Source: Phlebiopsis flavidoalba | Lineage: Eukaryota; Basidiomycota; Agaricomycetes; Polyporales; Phanerochaetaceae | Direction: 5' to 3' | Assembly: GCA_035772785.1 (NCBI GenBank) | Contig: JAOCPU010000066.1 | Span: forward strand, 62,001 to 126,000 | Length of the DNA: 64,000 nucleotides | Shown here: one piece after another, positions 22,952 to 33,127 of the stretch | Layout of the letters: every line of letters begins with the position of its first letter | Numbering within the stretch: the stretch's first letter is position 1 | Notes under the pieces: model-generated | What the model was told of the DNA's origin: nothing | Databases searched by the model: none | The model's input: only the letters and a program-made list of their open reading frames with translations | Translations under genes and position numbers: made by a program

Positions 22952-25695
22952 CTTGCACCGCTAGCAGGCTCTAGCTGCGACTGGAAACTTTTTGGAGGGG
23001 GGCAGTTGCAGAAGCAGGAATTTCCGAAAGCGATTTCTCCAGCGTCACCGGAGGAAATGCGACAAGTCTGAATCTGGGTTATCACACAGCAGCAATAATA
23101 TTCAGGTGTAAAATCCCACAAGCGCCCCCGTTTTTCCGTTGGCTCTTGCCACAAATGTTTCCGACATGCACCCTTGCCATGTAAACAAGCGACATCTTGG
23201 CCTGGTGCCCGGGAGAAAAAGTATATTTGCAAAATTGACACACATTCTTTGCCGGCAGACCACGAACGCGTAACACTCATCGACACATCCCAGTACTCAT
23301 CCCAGTAGCAGCCCATGACGTAGTCTCCCCGGGCAGAGCGTGGACAGCTTAGTATGACTCAGCTTACAGTGTACGATGTGCCGTCACTGGTATGCTGAGA
23401 CTCGTTGAGCAATTTTCACCACCTCTCACTAGTAGCACAAAAGTCCTTGGTTGACGGGCACATCTATAGACTTACCAACCGGATAGCGCAAGATGAGCCC
23501 CATCATCACCTGTATGACCTCGTCATTCGCTACTGTTATGCGGCACGCCTCCTCCACGAATGTGTTTTCAAAGAAGAATATTGCTCCAGTCTGTCAGGGC
23601 TTCAGCTCGCACAGCATAACAACTTTGTCGTCGTCCTAGCCTCATTCCGGCCCGAAAACTTTGTTACACACTTGTATAGAACTCACTAGAGCGGTGAACC
23701 TAATAGCTGGCGCCGTTAATCGGGTGAAACAACGCCACAGCGTCAAGTGATCTGTGAGTGGTTATATCGTCTTGCTTCCGGCATGACTAGATCACTTTAC
23801 GAAGAGGAAATCGCAAAGATATCTGTGTCCCCGAGGCGCTTTTGTGGTCTGCCTCGAGGGGGCGGTCACCTGCAGAGGGATACAATGGGCATCTCCGGAC
23901 TACACGGAGAAGCGGGTGCAGGGTATGTGGTCTTGCTACGCTCCACTGCTGATCCTGCTCAATCGGTACGACTTCGTAATTCATTGCTACCTCAACATTT
24001 AACAAGCAAGCGTCTGATCTCTATCGGTCGACAAATATTCGATGTTTCTGTACAGATCCCCGGTGGCACCCCACATTCCCGTTCTGCTCAAGGTTGCTCC
24101 TCCGCAACGGTTCCTCCCGGGATCATCAGGAGGGACCATCCTACCCATTTCTAGTGAACTCAAGTCTCCGAGCCTACCCAGTACCTTTACGGCGGTTATT
24201 AATCCCTCCAGAAAGAATAGTACCAAAACTATCATTCTCCACCACGGACCATCCCATGGAGACTTGAGAAATGGGTGACCAGCTATGGCTTAAGGGTCTG
24301 GCTGATTTTGAGCCACTGCGATTCTGCAGAGGCACAAGCTGACAGAGAAAACACCACCCACGATCCAAGTTCGTAATATTGCTCGCCATGGAGTCGGTCA
24401 CGACGATGCATGTCAAGATGTTACAGGTTCATCCCTATCAGAGGCGATCATACTTGTGAGGGCGGTCATAAGCAAACGTGCTCGCTCACAGGAATGTATC
24501 ATTTATTTACGGAAGCAAAAGAATCTTCGGGTTTGCAAAGTCTGCTTCAAAACCTGTCTCAACTGACCGCTATTTCAGGGTGTGAGGTGGTCGATGTTTC
24601 TAATAGCACTTCGAAATGCGTTCTGAGATTGAGTGCATAGGCCAGGTACGAGCGTTGTGGCATGACCCAGTGCCATAAGATCGGTGAATGCTGATAGTCA
24701 TCAACCTCGCAGAATCCCAAATGCTGTGAGGCGCGAAGATCAGGATTCGAGACCTGATAACATTGTCCGGAATGAACTGCCATCCGCCGCGGGACAAAAT
24801 GAGCGCTAGCAGCATAGCGTGCCGATAGAGTGCATCTCGCCCTCAGGGGGCATGAGCCGATTCTATAGATCCAAGTGATGGCTTCAAGACACATGTTAGC
24901 TGGAGCGATAGCCTGAGTCAACGGTGTACATGTTCATGAGAACCCGGGCGGGGGTTTGGCTATAGTGTCTGCACGAGGCCGTTCGGAATGTCTGGCCCAG
25001 CTGTTTTCGTGGCACGCAGTGGCGGCCAGGCTGCTGGCCTCCTCATGTCCGTCAGCCACCTGTACGAATCATGAGCATGCATCCAAAACCGACGGACGAG
25101 ACATGCGTCAGTGTCTGGCACCACAAAGTGAGAGTCAAAGTCAGTACATCCAGACATAATGCTGGTCGTTGCTCGAGGCGAGCCCATGACGGAAAACGCG
25201 CCCACACAAGCAAATAGCACCAAACATCGCCACTCCAGGCGAGAGACCAGGGCGAATACCGGGGGAACCTGCCGACCAATAACCACACTTGGCTGAGTTA
25301 TGCCATGTGCGCAAAGCCTCGTGCATAACGTGAGGGGGCGAGATGATACCCTCATCTTCACCTTCCAGAGCTTCAGCGGCAGGCCGTCAGGGACCCCCAG
25401 GCTTTATCTGCACACGGGAGGGCTGAGTGGTAGGCTCCTGCTGCTTTCCTCGCAGCCTGATGAGCCGAACGACTTTGCTCTGCTCCCTTCACTAGGTTGC
25501 AGACGCAAGCAGAGGTGAGCTGCTATCGCTAGCCATCGCTGCCCTTCAGGCGTATTGAAACTCATGAACGTCTGTTCTGGAAACAGTCACCCCTCCCTTC
25601 CCCTCCGATCTCAGGTCTTCCCCCCCATTCTCCTCACCATATCTCACGATCCACGTCTCCATTAACGATCATATTAACGACACACTCATCTTTAC
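22952..25695. other. Unassigned interval, possible decayed coding on minus strand
   Basis: Many open frames of 60-158 codons exist but none carries a motif I can name. Minus-strand stretches such as LITQAIAPANMCLEAITWIY, RSYLAYALNLRTHFEVLL (about 24900-24590) and LVLFACVGAFSVMGS (about 25230) are hydrophobic and could belong to a fragmented multi-pass membrane protein, but I cannot align them to a family. Plus-strand 25560-25690 is C/T-rich and is probably the promoter of the following DUF6699 gene. Confidence 0.3.
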
Positions 25696-27035
25696 ATGGG
25701 TTTCCTGGATAGGATCAGAAACTTGGACATCTTGTCGACGCCAACCGCACCCAAGAAGGCGAGCGTACCGCTACCCGAAGTCGAAACTGACGTTTACCCC
25801 TTGGACTTGGATGTGGCGAGAGACGAGAACGAAGATACAGGAAGTGACTGTACGCCATCCCCTGTTACTCCGTTGAACATGAGACGTCGAATGGGTTCCT
25901 TCCAGTCGCGGTCCTCCACACCGCAATATGACTCGGACTCCCCAGTGATACCACCACCCCCACGGCGGCCGTTGATTGCACCGACTCCTCAAAGGGCGGC
26001 GATTGCCCTCGAAGAGCAAGGGTGGAGAAATGTGACCCCAGAGCCTGATGCGCCCAAGAAGAGGAGTCGCACATACTCGATGCGGCATGGTTCGAGACCA
26101 CCGACCGTCCATCCCACTGAGCGATCGACTTCCCCCGAGGAGTTGAAATCCAAGCTTCGCTCCATGACGCCGCAGACACCGTCAAGGCCGTCAACGTCCC
26201 GTCATTCGGAGAGATCAGAGTCGCCAGAGATGCTGAAGAAGAGGCCTTTGTCGACATCGCCGAAGTCCCCACCACGCCCGTCATCGTCGCGGCCATCCAC
26301 GACAACACTGTATGATGATGAGCCAGAGACGCCGTTCTCCGAGACGCTTACAGTGCGGTCGGCATCGCGGGCCACAGAGCGGACGTCAGCGTCTTCGACG
26401 AAACGCCCGCTGAAGGGGATTCTCAAGTCGGCGCGGCCCACGCCTGTTGACGTCGTCGCCCTCCGTGAAACCGAGGAGCGTCCTGTTTCTCCTTCGCCAC
26501 CGGCGTCACCAGTACCATTGCCGCTCGAGAGCTTTGGTCTTCACTGGCAACTTCTTCCCCCCAACCCCTCTCTCGGCAAACATTTACGTTTTTGATGTTG
26601 CATTGCCGGTCAATGAGATACGCAGGTATGATAGGGGTGTTCCTCTCGCGCTCGGAGTGCGGGACCTAAGCAAGCCGGCGGTGGATGGCCTGCAGCTCAC
26701 AACGCATGACAATTCAGTGTTCCCAGCTGCGCCAATGGCATATCGTCGTCAAGAAACATCAAGGCATCACCTGTGGCCATGTCTTCGATGCAATTCGTGA
26801 CTTTTACGACACCCCATTGACGGACGCAGAGCGGGACCTCTACGCCACGGGCCGCCGGCGCGAGCGCATTGAAGAGGCGTTCGCCAGGCGTTGCAAGGAT
26901 GCACCTGGCCTGAACGATTACGTACGTAGGCAGGGCCTCAAGCGGATAGACCTGCTACGAGGAAAGCGGATATTCGCAGGGTTACAGTTAGTTGATGCTA
27001 GCCGATGTGACCTATGGGAGATGAGTATCGCGTAA
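25696..27035 (+). CDS. DUF6699-domain protein
   Basis: The ATG at 25696 opens MGFLDRIRNLDILSTPTAPK. The first 280 residues are one of the longest clean frames in the window and form a disordered, Ser/Pro/Arg-rich region with internal echoes (RPSTSRHSERSESPEMLKKR, ERSTSPEELKSKLRS). Near 26540 the frame changes into the globular domain: NIYVFDVALPVNEIRRYDRG, LGVRDLSKPAVDGLQL, then after another shift WHIVVKKHQGITCGHVFDAI and RDFYDTPLTDAE. It ends GLQLVDASRCDLWEMSIA with a stop at 27033-27035. FDVALP..., a 'WxIxVxxxxGITxGxVxxAI' segment and a terminal W-x-(M/L)-x-(I/V) are typical of DUF6699, a common basidiomycete domain of unknown function. GCGTAAGT at the end could also be a splice donor, so a short extra exon is not excluded. 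Confidence 0.7.
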
Positions 27036-28490
27036 GTGCGTTATCTCTATCCAAGTCTGGTCCGATTGGCACGGTCCTGGTGAGCATATTTCTTTAGAAT
27101 TCATTGAAGCGAGCAGTCTGCTTACCGAGCGATTGCAGGACTAGATCCTAATCTATACCTATTTCACTAGGCATATATGTGTATTATTTTAATATTTGTT
27201 GTGTGTCGATGTTGTACTGTTCGTCGCTCATACCCGCCACTTTTCTTCTGGGTTATGTTTCATTGTCTGTCATGATCTATCGCGTACCTTTCAGCACCCT
27301 CTGTCACCACTCGTGTCCTACATTTGGCCCACCTGCGCATACATGTATTCATAATACTGCAACACGTACCTGTACTATCAGTAACATCATTCCTGTACAT
27401 ACTTTTACCTGTCCCTCAATAACTTGACGGATTATTAGCGACTTGGATTAGTAACGGTGGGCGGCATCCCGGCGACTTTCCTTACATCCAATGTATGGCC
27501 CACGATCTGCGATCATGTTGGGAGAGGTCATGAGAGTAGCACGACATCGTATGTACCCGTGAAACATCGGACGGATCACACAACACATTTTTCGATGGTC
27601 GGGTGTGCATCCAGTAGCAGGAATCTATGACACCAAACTGGGGTCTAGGATGAGTCTTTCTAAGCAACCTGTGGAGTCGAAGCGACCTCAATGCTACCTA
27701 GAAGAGGCCGAAAGCCGTAGTGAGACTGTGCTCGTCCTATTCCCAGTACGGAGACAACTAGCATGACGTACGATTGACGGTCGGACTTCTTAGGGAGACT
27801 GCATAGACCAAGCTGCGGCCGCCCTAGTTATTCACAGTCGTGTACGAGAGCATCCCGTTGGTGAATGGCAGCAAGTTATTGGCCTGGCATAACACAATCA
27901 TGTGAAAACAAGTGAATATGCACAAGGGAGGTTACGTGCGTTATTTCTACATACGCGCAATATTCAATTGAGGAAGCGACCTGGAGTCTGGACGCAGACA
28001 CGTCAATATCACTATTCGTCGCAAGGGCGGTCACGGATCAAAGGATTTGGTGTAGATTTTCCGTGGTCTTTTACCATGTCCGGATTGAAAAGGAAGACGT
28101 TGCAACTTGGGGCACGCCACCGATGTGGTGAGTGTAGCATGAAGCCGTGAGGGATGGAAATCCCCAAAATTCGGTTCCTAATCAAACCTGGAAGTCCGCT
28201 CGCTAAGCATCAGAGAAGACAATCTTTATGTAAAATGACAGGCTAATGGCGATTTGAAGATGGTAGGGAGGAAGACCTGTTGGCTACAGGCGGCTGAGGA
28301 GGTATCGTGAAGCAGACGAGCTGCGCAGCAGATTCCGCGTGTAGAGCTGTCGTGTGTGTTCGGCATGCTGACGCGACGCCTCTGGCCGTCGGAGCCGTGG
28401 ACCACCCTATACAAATGAGTCGATCTGTCTCGCTCAGCAGACCCTTCGGCTCTCTATGCGGAGCCGCAGACATACTGAGATACGCGCCTT
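27036..28490. other. Start of gene-poor island, no recognisable gene
   Basis: The DNA becomes A/T-richer after 27,100. Short frames (up to 82 codons, such as one at 27902-28150) have no motif. The right part leads into the dispersed repeat starting near 28,491. Confidence 0.5.
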
Positions 28491-29353
28491 TATGGAGGCC
28501 ATTTGGTTACGGTTCAAAGTTGTGACTCGATTGTCACGAAGATGTTTCTGTTGGAAGTAAAACGTCATGTCACTAATAATATAGAGACCCCTGGTAGTGC
28601 TACATAAGTACTTACCTTCGTGAACACGCGATTCGCGTCGTTCTGCGAAAGCTCAACGCGTGTCTAGGCTCGGAATTCCCCAGCCGCTTTCAAACTCCGC
28701 TGTGCCGAGGCTGGCTCCGTAGGAGCGGCTGGGCGGGCTGGACAGGTTCTTGTCGACCCCCTCGTAAGCGCTTATTTCTCACCATGAGAGAGCCGTGCCA
28801 TGGGTCGCAAGAGCACCCGCTAAGTATACGGGGCTTCTCATTGTTTATTACTTTAAACACATTGTGCAAGTCTTTTGTGTGGTCGATCTCAGGCTCTAGC
28901 GCATGAGAATGTGGTTAACTTGGGCTCTTTTGCCGTATGAAAGTTGCCTGACAGCTGCACCTATGCTGTGATTATAGCAGCGCTATGAGAGACCAGAAGC
29001 CCGAAATTCTGTGATACCATATATCTAGGCATTACTTTGAGTAACTTTCTTATTAACAGCGAACAGTTTCGATGACTTTTTTTCAGAAACCTCGGGGGTC
29101 GACAAGAATGTGTCCAGTCCACCCAGCCGTCACGGTAAGTGCTCCGTTTCGACGAGCGCCCCAAACTCCGCTGATAAGATCAAATCTCACATAAGCTTCC
29201 ATATACAGAAGGTAGTTCTCATCCCTTTCTCGAAGTCCCGCGCAGCGAGGAGAAACGACACTTACCGTGACGGCTGGTCTACGAGCCTAACGCGTGTCGT
29301 CCGTGTCGCAGCACGTCCCAAAATGGTGGTTCATCAATTTCGAGGCGCTTCCT
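28491..29353 (+). repeat. Dispersed repeat, left copy, split by an insertion
   Basis: This copy matches the reverse complement of 32,913-33,127. Exact blocks are 28491-28516 (26 nt, with 33102-33127), 28541-28559 (19 nt, with 33059-33077), 28639-28663 (25 nt, with 32962-32986) and 29312-29329 (18 nt, with 32939-32956). The first three and the last are contiguous in the right copy but separated by 625 bp here, because a mobile element sits at 28665-29289. Both copies share a possible reading frame (YGGHLVTVQ...MFLLEV...RHVTN), interrupted by a stop in the right copy, so the repeat may derive from a coding element. I could not name its family. Confidence 0.8.
28665..29289. mobile_element. Non-autonomous DNA transposon (MITE), Mutator-like signature
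   Basis: A 625-bp insertion begins TAGGCTCG (28665-28672) and ends CGAGCCTA (29282-29289). The inverted ends extend imperfectly to about 20 bp, including CCAGCCG on both sides. It is flanked by the 9-bp direct repeat ACGCGTGTC at 28656-28664 and 29290-29298. The other copy of the host repeat (reverse complement of 32913-33127) carries one ACGCGTGTC only, so it acts as a related empty site and proves the insertion. There is no transposase frame. A 9-bp target-site duplication is typical of Mutator-like elements; Merlin-type elements (8-9 bp) are the alternative. Inside is a second 19-bp perfect inverted repeat (29123-29141 with 29259-29277). Movement would depend on a transposase encoded elsewhere. 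Confidence 0.8.
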
Positions 29354-29547
29354 CATGTTCGTGCAGCGTGCACCACGAAAATGGAGTTGCATCTCTAAGC
29401 AGGTGGAGAATGCATTACATGATTACATCCCAACCCAGTAGTTATAAATATTGTAATACATTCATGCCCAGAAAGTCAATCATATTTTACCTTTTCTCCG
29501 CATTTCTTTTTGTCATTTTCACATATAAATTGGTGTATTTATTAGCT

Positions 29548-30097
29548 TTACTACTCTACATATATAGATTATAACCACTCTGCATTTATAAAATACGTGG
29601 GTATATTTGGAGCGGCGTGGCGGCGGGGACAGCGACGGCGGGTGGTGGTTGCAGTTGGGATGTGGGACAGTATGCGTCGGCGCGACAAGCCGGCACGCGA
29701 ATACCGGGGCCAGGGTGGCCAGCGGGCATGCGGTTATCATAAGTAGCGGCCGAGCACGCACACAGCGGCCGTAGGGCACCAGTGGACCTTGACTGGCAGA
29801 ATATCTATCAGCTCTACTACTATACATGTATATTAAATCACTCCGTGTGTATATAATACGGAGGTAGAATTGGAGTGGGGACGGCGGCTGCAGCAACAGC
29901 GACGGGGCGGCGGTTGCAGTCGGGATGTGGGGCTCGGGTTGAATGACAGCGGGGTGTAGACATTGGATAGGGGTCTCCTGCACGCCGGCATGCAGAATAC
30001 CGGGGGCAGGGTGGCCAGCGGGGCGTGCGGTCGTTCGTGGGATGCGGCCGAGCGCACACGCAAGCGGCCGTCGGGTACCAGTGGGCCATGCTGGCGG
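29548..30097 (+). repeat. Two diverged tandem units of about 270 bp
   Basis: Unit one (about 29548-29796) and unit two (about 29812-30097) share the same order. Each has an A/T-rich head (ctctac...atac...aata), a GGCGGC-rich middle ending GGTTGCAGT(T/C)GGGATGTGGG, then ACCGGGG(C/G)CAGGGTGGCCAGC, and GCGGCCG(A/T) with CAGTGG(A/G)CC at the end. Unit two has about 40 bp extra. The sharp A/T to G/C switch inside each unit is unusual. Open frames across it are repeat-driven and probably not genes. Confidence 0.7.
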
Positions 30098-30114
30098 GCA
30101 TTCGGTGCACACCA

Positions 30115-30205
30115 CTTATACACATGCATCCATCGAACAATGCAGGGGGGCAGACGGCTTATACACATGCAATCATCGAACAATGCAGTGTGGGGGGGCA
30201 GACGG
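30115..30205 (+). repeat. Short tandem duplication (43 and 48 bp units)
   Basis: Two adjacent units begin CTTATACACATGCA (30115 and 30158), share ATCGAACAATGCAG, and end in a G-run plus CAGACGG (30157 and 30205). The second has an extra TGTG before the G-run. This looks like a minisatellite-type duplication next to the larger tandem units. Confidence 0.8.
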
Positions 30206-30568
30206 AGACGAAGGTCGCGGACAAGGTGGGGATCCGGCACACTGCGGAGAAGTGCGCAAAGCTTCATGGCGCAGCGTCCGAGTCCGCTACAGGTCGTACG
30301 TCGTTCCTGAGGCAGAACCGAGGCGATGGGAGGCGGGTGAGAGGCGAGTTGATTGCGAGCTGGGGGTGTACCGCGGCATACATGAGCGCATGCGTACATA
30401 CCTGTACGCTCTACACGGGGGAATTCGAACGTATCGCGTCGCTTCTGACGCAGTACGGCGGCGGCGGTAGACAGAAGGGGGGACGGGTGGGTCGGCGACG
30501 ATATACTGCGCTGTAGACACCGTAGTGGTTAGTACAGCAGATAGAATCGTCATGACGTACTTTTGGGA

Positions 30569-31046
30569 CGTGAAGGGCGATTTGAATCTCCCTTCACGTC
30601 ATCTGGCGGTCTGGGTTGTATGGTTCGCGGTGTAGCCAAACACGGCTGGCCACACACCTTCAACCCATGGGCCCGCAAGCGTACTCCACCCAGCTAGAGC
30701 ATTGGAGTACGCCCATGGAGCACTGCTTCAACGTTCCTCGACGCTTTTGAGGCGTCGGCGTTCGTCGTTCGTGTCGCCGGTGTCGAGGTCGCCGAGTGCG
30801 GAGTTGGGCAGCGGGAATTGACGACCGGGCGATCCCGAGCGAGGTGAAATGAAAGGAGGGACACCAGGGCCCTCCGATAAAGAGCCCTGGCATCGAGAGA
30901 GGAAATTGAGACCGCCGTTTGCGAGAACGGCGGTCGTGGGTGGTGGTTTGGGACAACCAGATGTGGGCGCTTTATTCCCTCGGGCGACTTCTGGGTCGCC
31001 TCGGGCAGCCTCGGGCGACCTCAAAGTGCGCTGTGTCGTCCGCACT
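30569..31046. repeat. Cluster of seven perfect hairpins
   Basis: Perfect inverted repeats with short loops occur at 30569-30579/30592-30602 (11 bp, loop 12), 30679-30688/30703-30712 (10 bp, loop 14) and 30739-30744/30752-30757 (6 bp, loop 7). Others are 30864-30870/30884-30890 (7 bp, loop 13), 30910-30919/30926-30935 (10 bp, loop 6), 30983-30988/30995-31000 (6 bp, loop 6) and 31025-31030/31041-31046 (6 bp, loop 10). CTCGGGC recurs three times at 30980-31018. Nothing in the coding annotation explains this. It could be a structured RNA, a foldback element, or a remnant of hairpin-bearing mobile DNA. Confidence 0.7.
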
Positions 31047-32912
31047 ATCCATCGCTCGCCTCGCATCCTCTTGCTTCGGGATGGATTGAGGAGAGCTTTG
31101 TTGACGGATCCATAGGTAAGGGTTTCCCACGGGATTACGGAAAACTAATATATTCACCTTATTCCTAGGCACTCTAAGATCCTTCCCTCGTTTCAAGTAC
31201 GGATCGACTTCCCCACTCGACCTACTCTCACGTCAACGGATATCGGAGGCGCCGTACTACTGTTTTCGATGTACGTGAAAGAGTCTACGGCGTTCATTTT
31301 CATTCGGACCGTTCAAAAAATAGATACACGGCAACCATTCCGAAGCCTCGCGGAAGACCACTCCCCTACTTTTATGAGAAGCATGACGTACCACTGTTCG
31401 TCATCGTCCACAATATAGGATCACGCCATGAATCACGCTGCGACTAGGTAATTTTTTACACCTCAACTTACATATCAGCATACTATAGAGTCACACCCAC
31501 GAAGGTGTTGTAATCGTTAGTGATGTGGTTAAGCCTGTTAAGACACCTCCCCAGAGAGAACCAGACACCGTATTAGATGCTCCGCATACAGCGTCTGAGT
31601 AGTCTCTCTATACCGCTTAACTGCTGCTTGCTCTCCTCCCGCATTTTCGGAAGGCTGCGCACCAAAAAGCTCTCTACACAAGTACAAGAAGACATGTGCT
31701 TCGCCTTTTGGTTGACGCCTATATGTGCTGTGCTGTCTCCCTATGACTGGGCTTTCATTCTCCTCGACGTTCTGACAAAGGGCGCCTATATTATTAAACG
31801 TCGTTTTTTATTCCTGAACGCTTTCAACACGTGTAAAGCTCGGCTACAAATGTGCTATTATACTATTTGATACTAGTACGGTATAAGAATGTTATTTATA
31901 TTAAGTCTCCATATATATATTGTCGAGTGTTCCTGTAATCCTCGAGAGTCACCGTTTTTTTACTCTTTCTCTCAGGCCGTGCTTCATATCCCTTGTAAGT
32001 TGGATTTTATACTACAGGATACTACTACATGTTAGCTGCATATGTTTATATGCTCTATGTGATCCGTTTTCTATTATACAAATCCGCTCTTTCTTTCTAC
32101 TATTTGCCTAGACACGTGTATGACATTTGCATCACTATCACTGATGTTGTTGAGTGTGCGAGTTTTGTTGCTCTATGTAGCCATCCTTTTCTATGTGCTC
32201 TGTATTATTATACTGATCATGTATTTAGACATCGCAATGGACCTCATTCATAATCGCCACTCTAAGTGTGTCATTTTTTACTATCCCTGTTGCAACCATG
32301 CAACTATATTTATGAATATCACTTTTGTTTGACTTTTGTCTATTTTTTGAGTGAACCTAAGATACCTAGCTGAATCATGTGCAGACTGATGTGGATAAGA
32401 GCTCAGCTACATACACTTGGGGAAATAAGGATGTGTTCAGGTCATAGGAGTACAATGGCGCGGTCGCACCGTATAGAATAAAGAATATATACATGATTTC
32501 GTCCAGGAATCTCCATTCGTAATGATCATGGTATGACATCCAAATACAACTAGGGGTACAGCCCTCATACCACTCCAAATATATGATTACAATTGAGGAA
32601 TCTGTTAGCTATACCAACCATCGGGCATAATAAGGGAACGCCAAAATAGAACAATGATCCATGCAAAGGTTGCACTGGGGCGGGGACCGTGCCCAAGCCT
32701 TATGCACGGTGCGGGCGCACAAACAAGGGCAATAAAGCGCGCATGTGAGCGCGCGGCAGCGGGGACACATAGGTTAAATAGAATGGGGGAGCAATAGGGT
32801 CTGTAGATTGGACACTGGGAGTACTCGATCTAATTTAGAACACTAGGATAGTAATAACATCTATAATACTCAAGCCAGATGGCTTACAGACCGACATTGG
32901 GAGACATGACCC
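31047..32912. other. A/T-rich non-coding interval
   Basis: No gene recognised. 31,500-32,600 is strongly A/T-rich, and its plus-strand frames are hydrophobic only because of T-rich codons. Two more hairpins lie at the right: ACCGTGC 32686-32692 with GCACGGT 32704-32710, and GCGCGC 32737-32742 with GCGCGC 32749-32754. No poly(A) tail, long terminal repeat or reverse-transcriptase motif was seen. Confidence 0.5.
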
Positions 32913-33127
32913 CGTAGAAGCGCCGAAGTTTGATGAACCCACCATTTTGGGACGTGATGCGACACGCGTTGAGCTTTCGCAGAACGGTGACGAGCATCGT
33001 GCATTCACGAAGGTACGTAGCACTACCAGGGGTCCTTTGTATTAGTGACATGACGTTCTACTTCCAACAGAAACATCCTCGTGACAATCTAGTCACAAAT
33101 CTGAACCGTAACCAAATGGCCTCCATA
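32913..33127 (-). repeat. Dispersed repeat, right copy (uninterrupted)
   Basis: In reverse complement this equals the left copy at 28491-28663 plus 29290-29353 without the inserted element. It has a single ACGCGTGTC at 32961-32969, the pre-insertion target. Its orientation is opposite to the left copy, so the two form a 4.3-kb-spaced inverted pair. The divergence is moderate, so neither copy is very recent. Confidence 0.8.

Noticed and set aside
24735..24770. Possible tRNA gene (TCGAATCC on the minus strand)
   Set aside because: The flanking bases do not pair into an acceptor or T stem and no A box lies at the right distance.
28480..28700. C-type lectin similarity of YGGHLVTVQ in the dispersed repeat
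   Set aside because: The match is a short generic string, without the Cys pairs or WND-type motif of lectins.
31577..32332. Hydrophobic plus-strand frames as a multi-pass membrane protein
   Set aside because: The DNA is very A/T-rich, so T-rich codons give hydrophobic residues by chance; no motif, start context or conservation pattern seen.
28590..33100. CRISPR-like or regularly spaced repeat array
   Set aside because: Repeats are few, of different lengths and in inverted or nested order; this is eukaryotic transposon DNA, not a CRISPR array.
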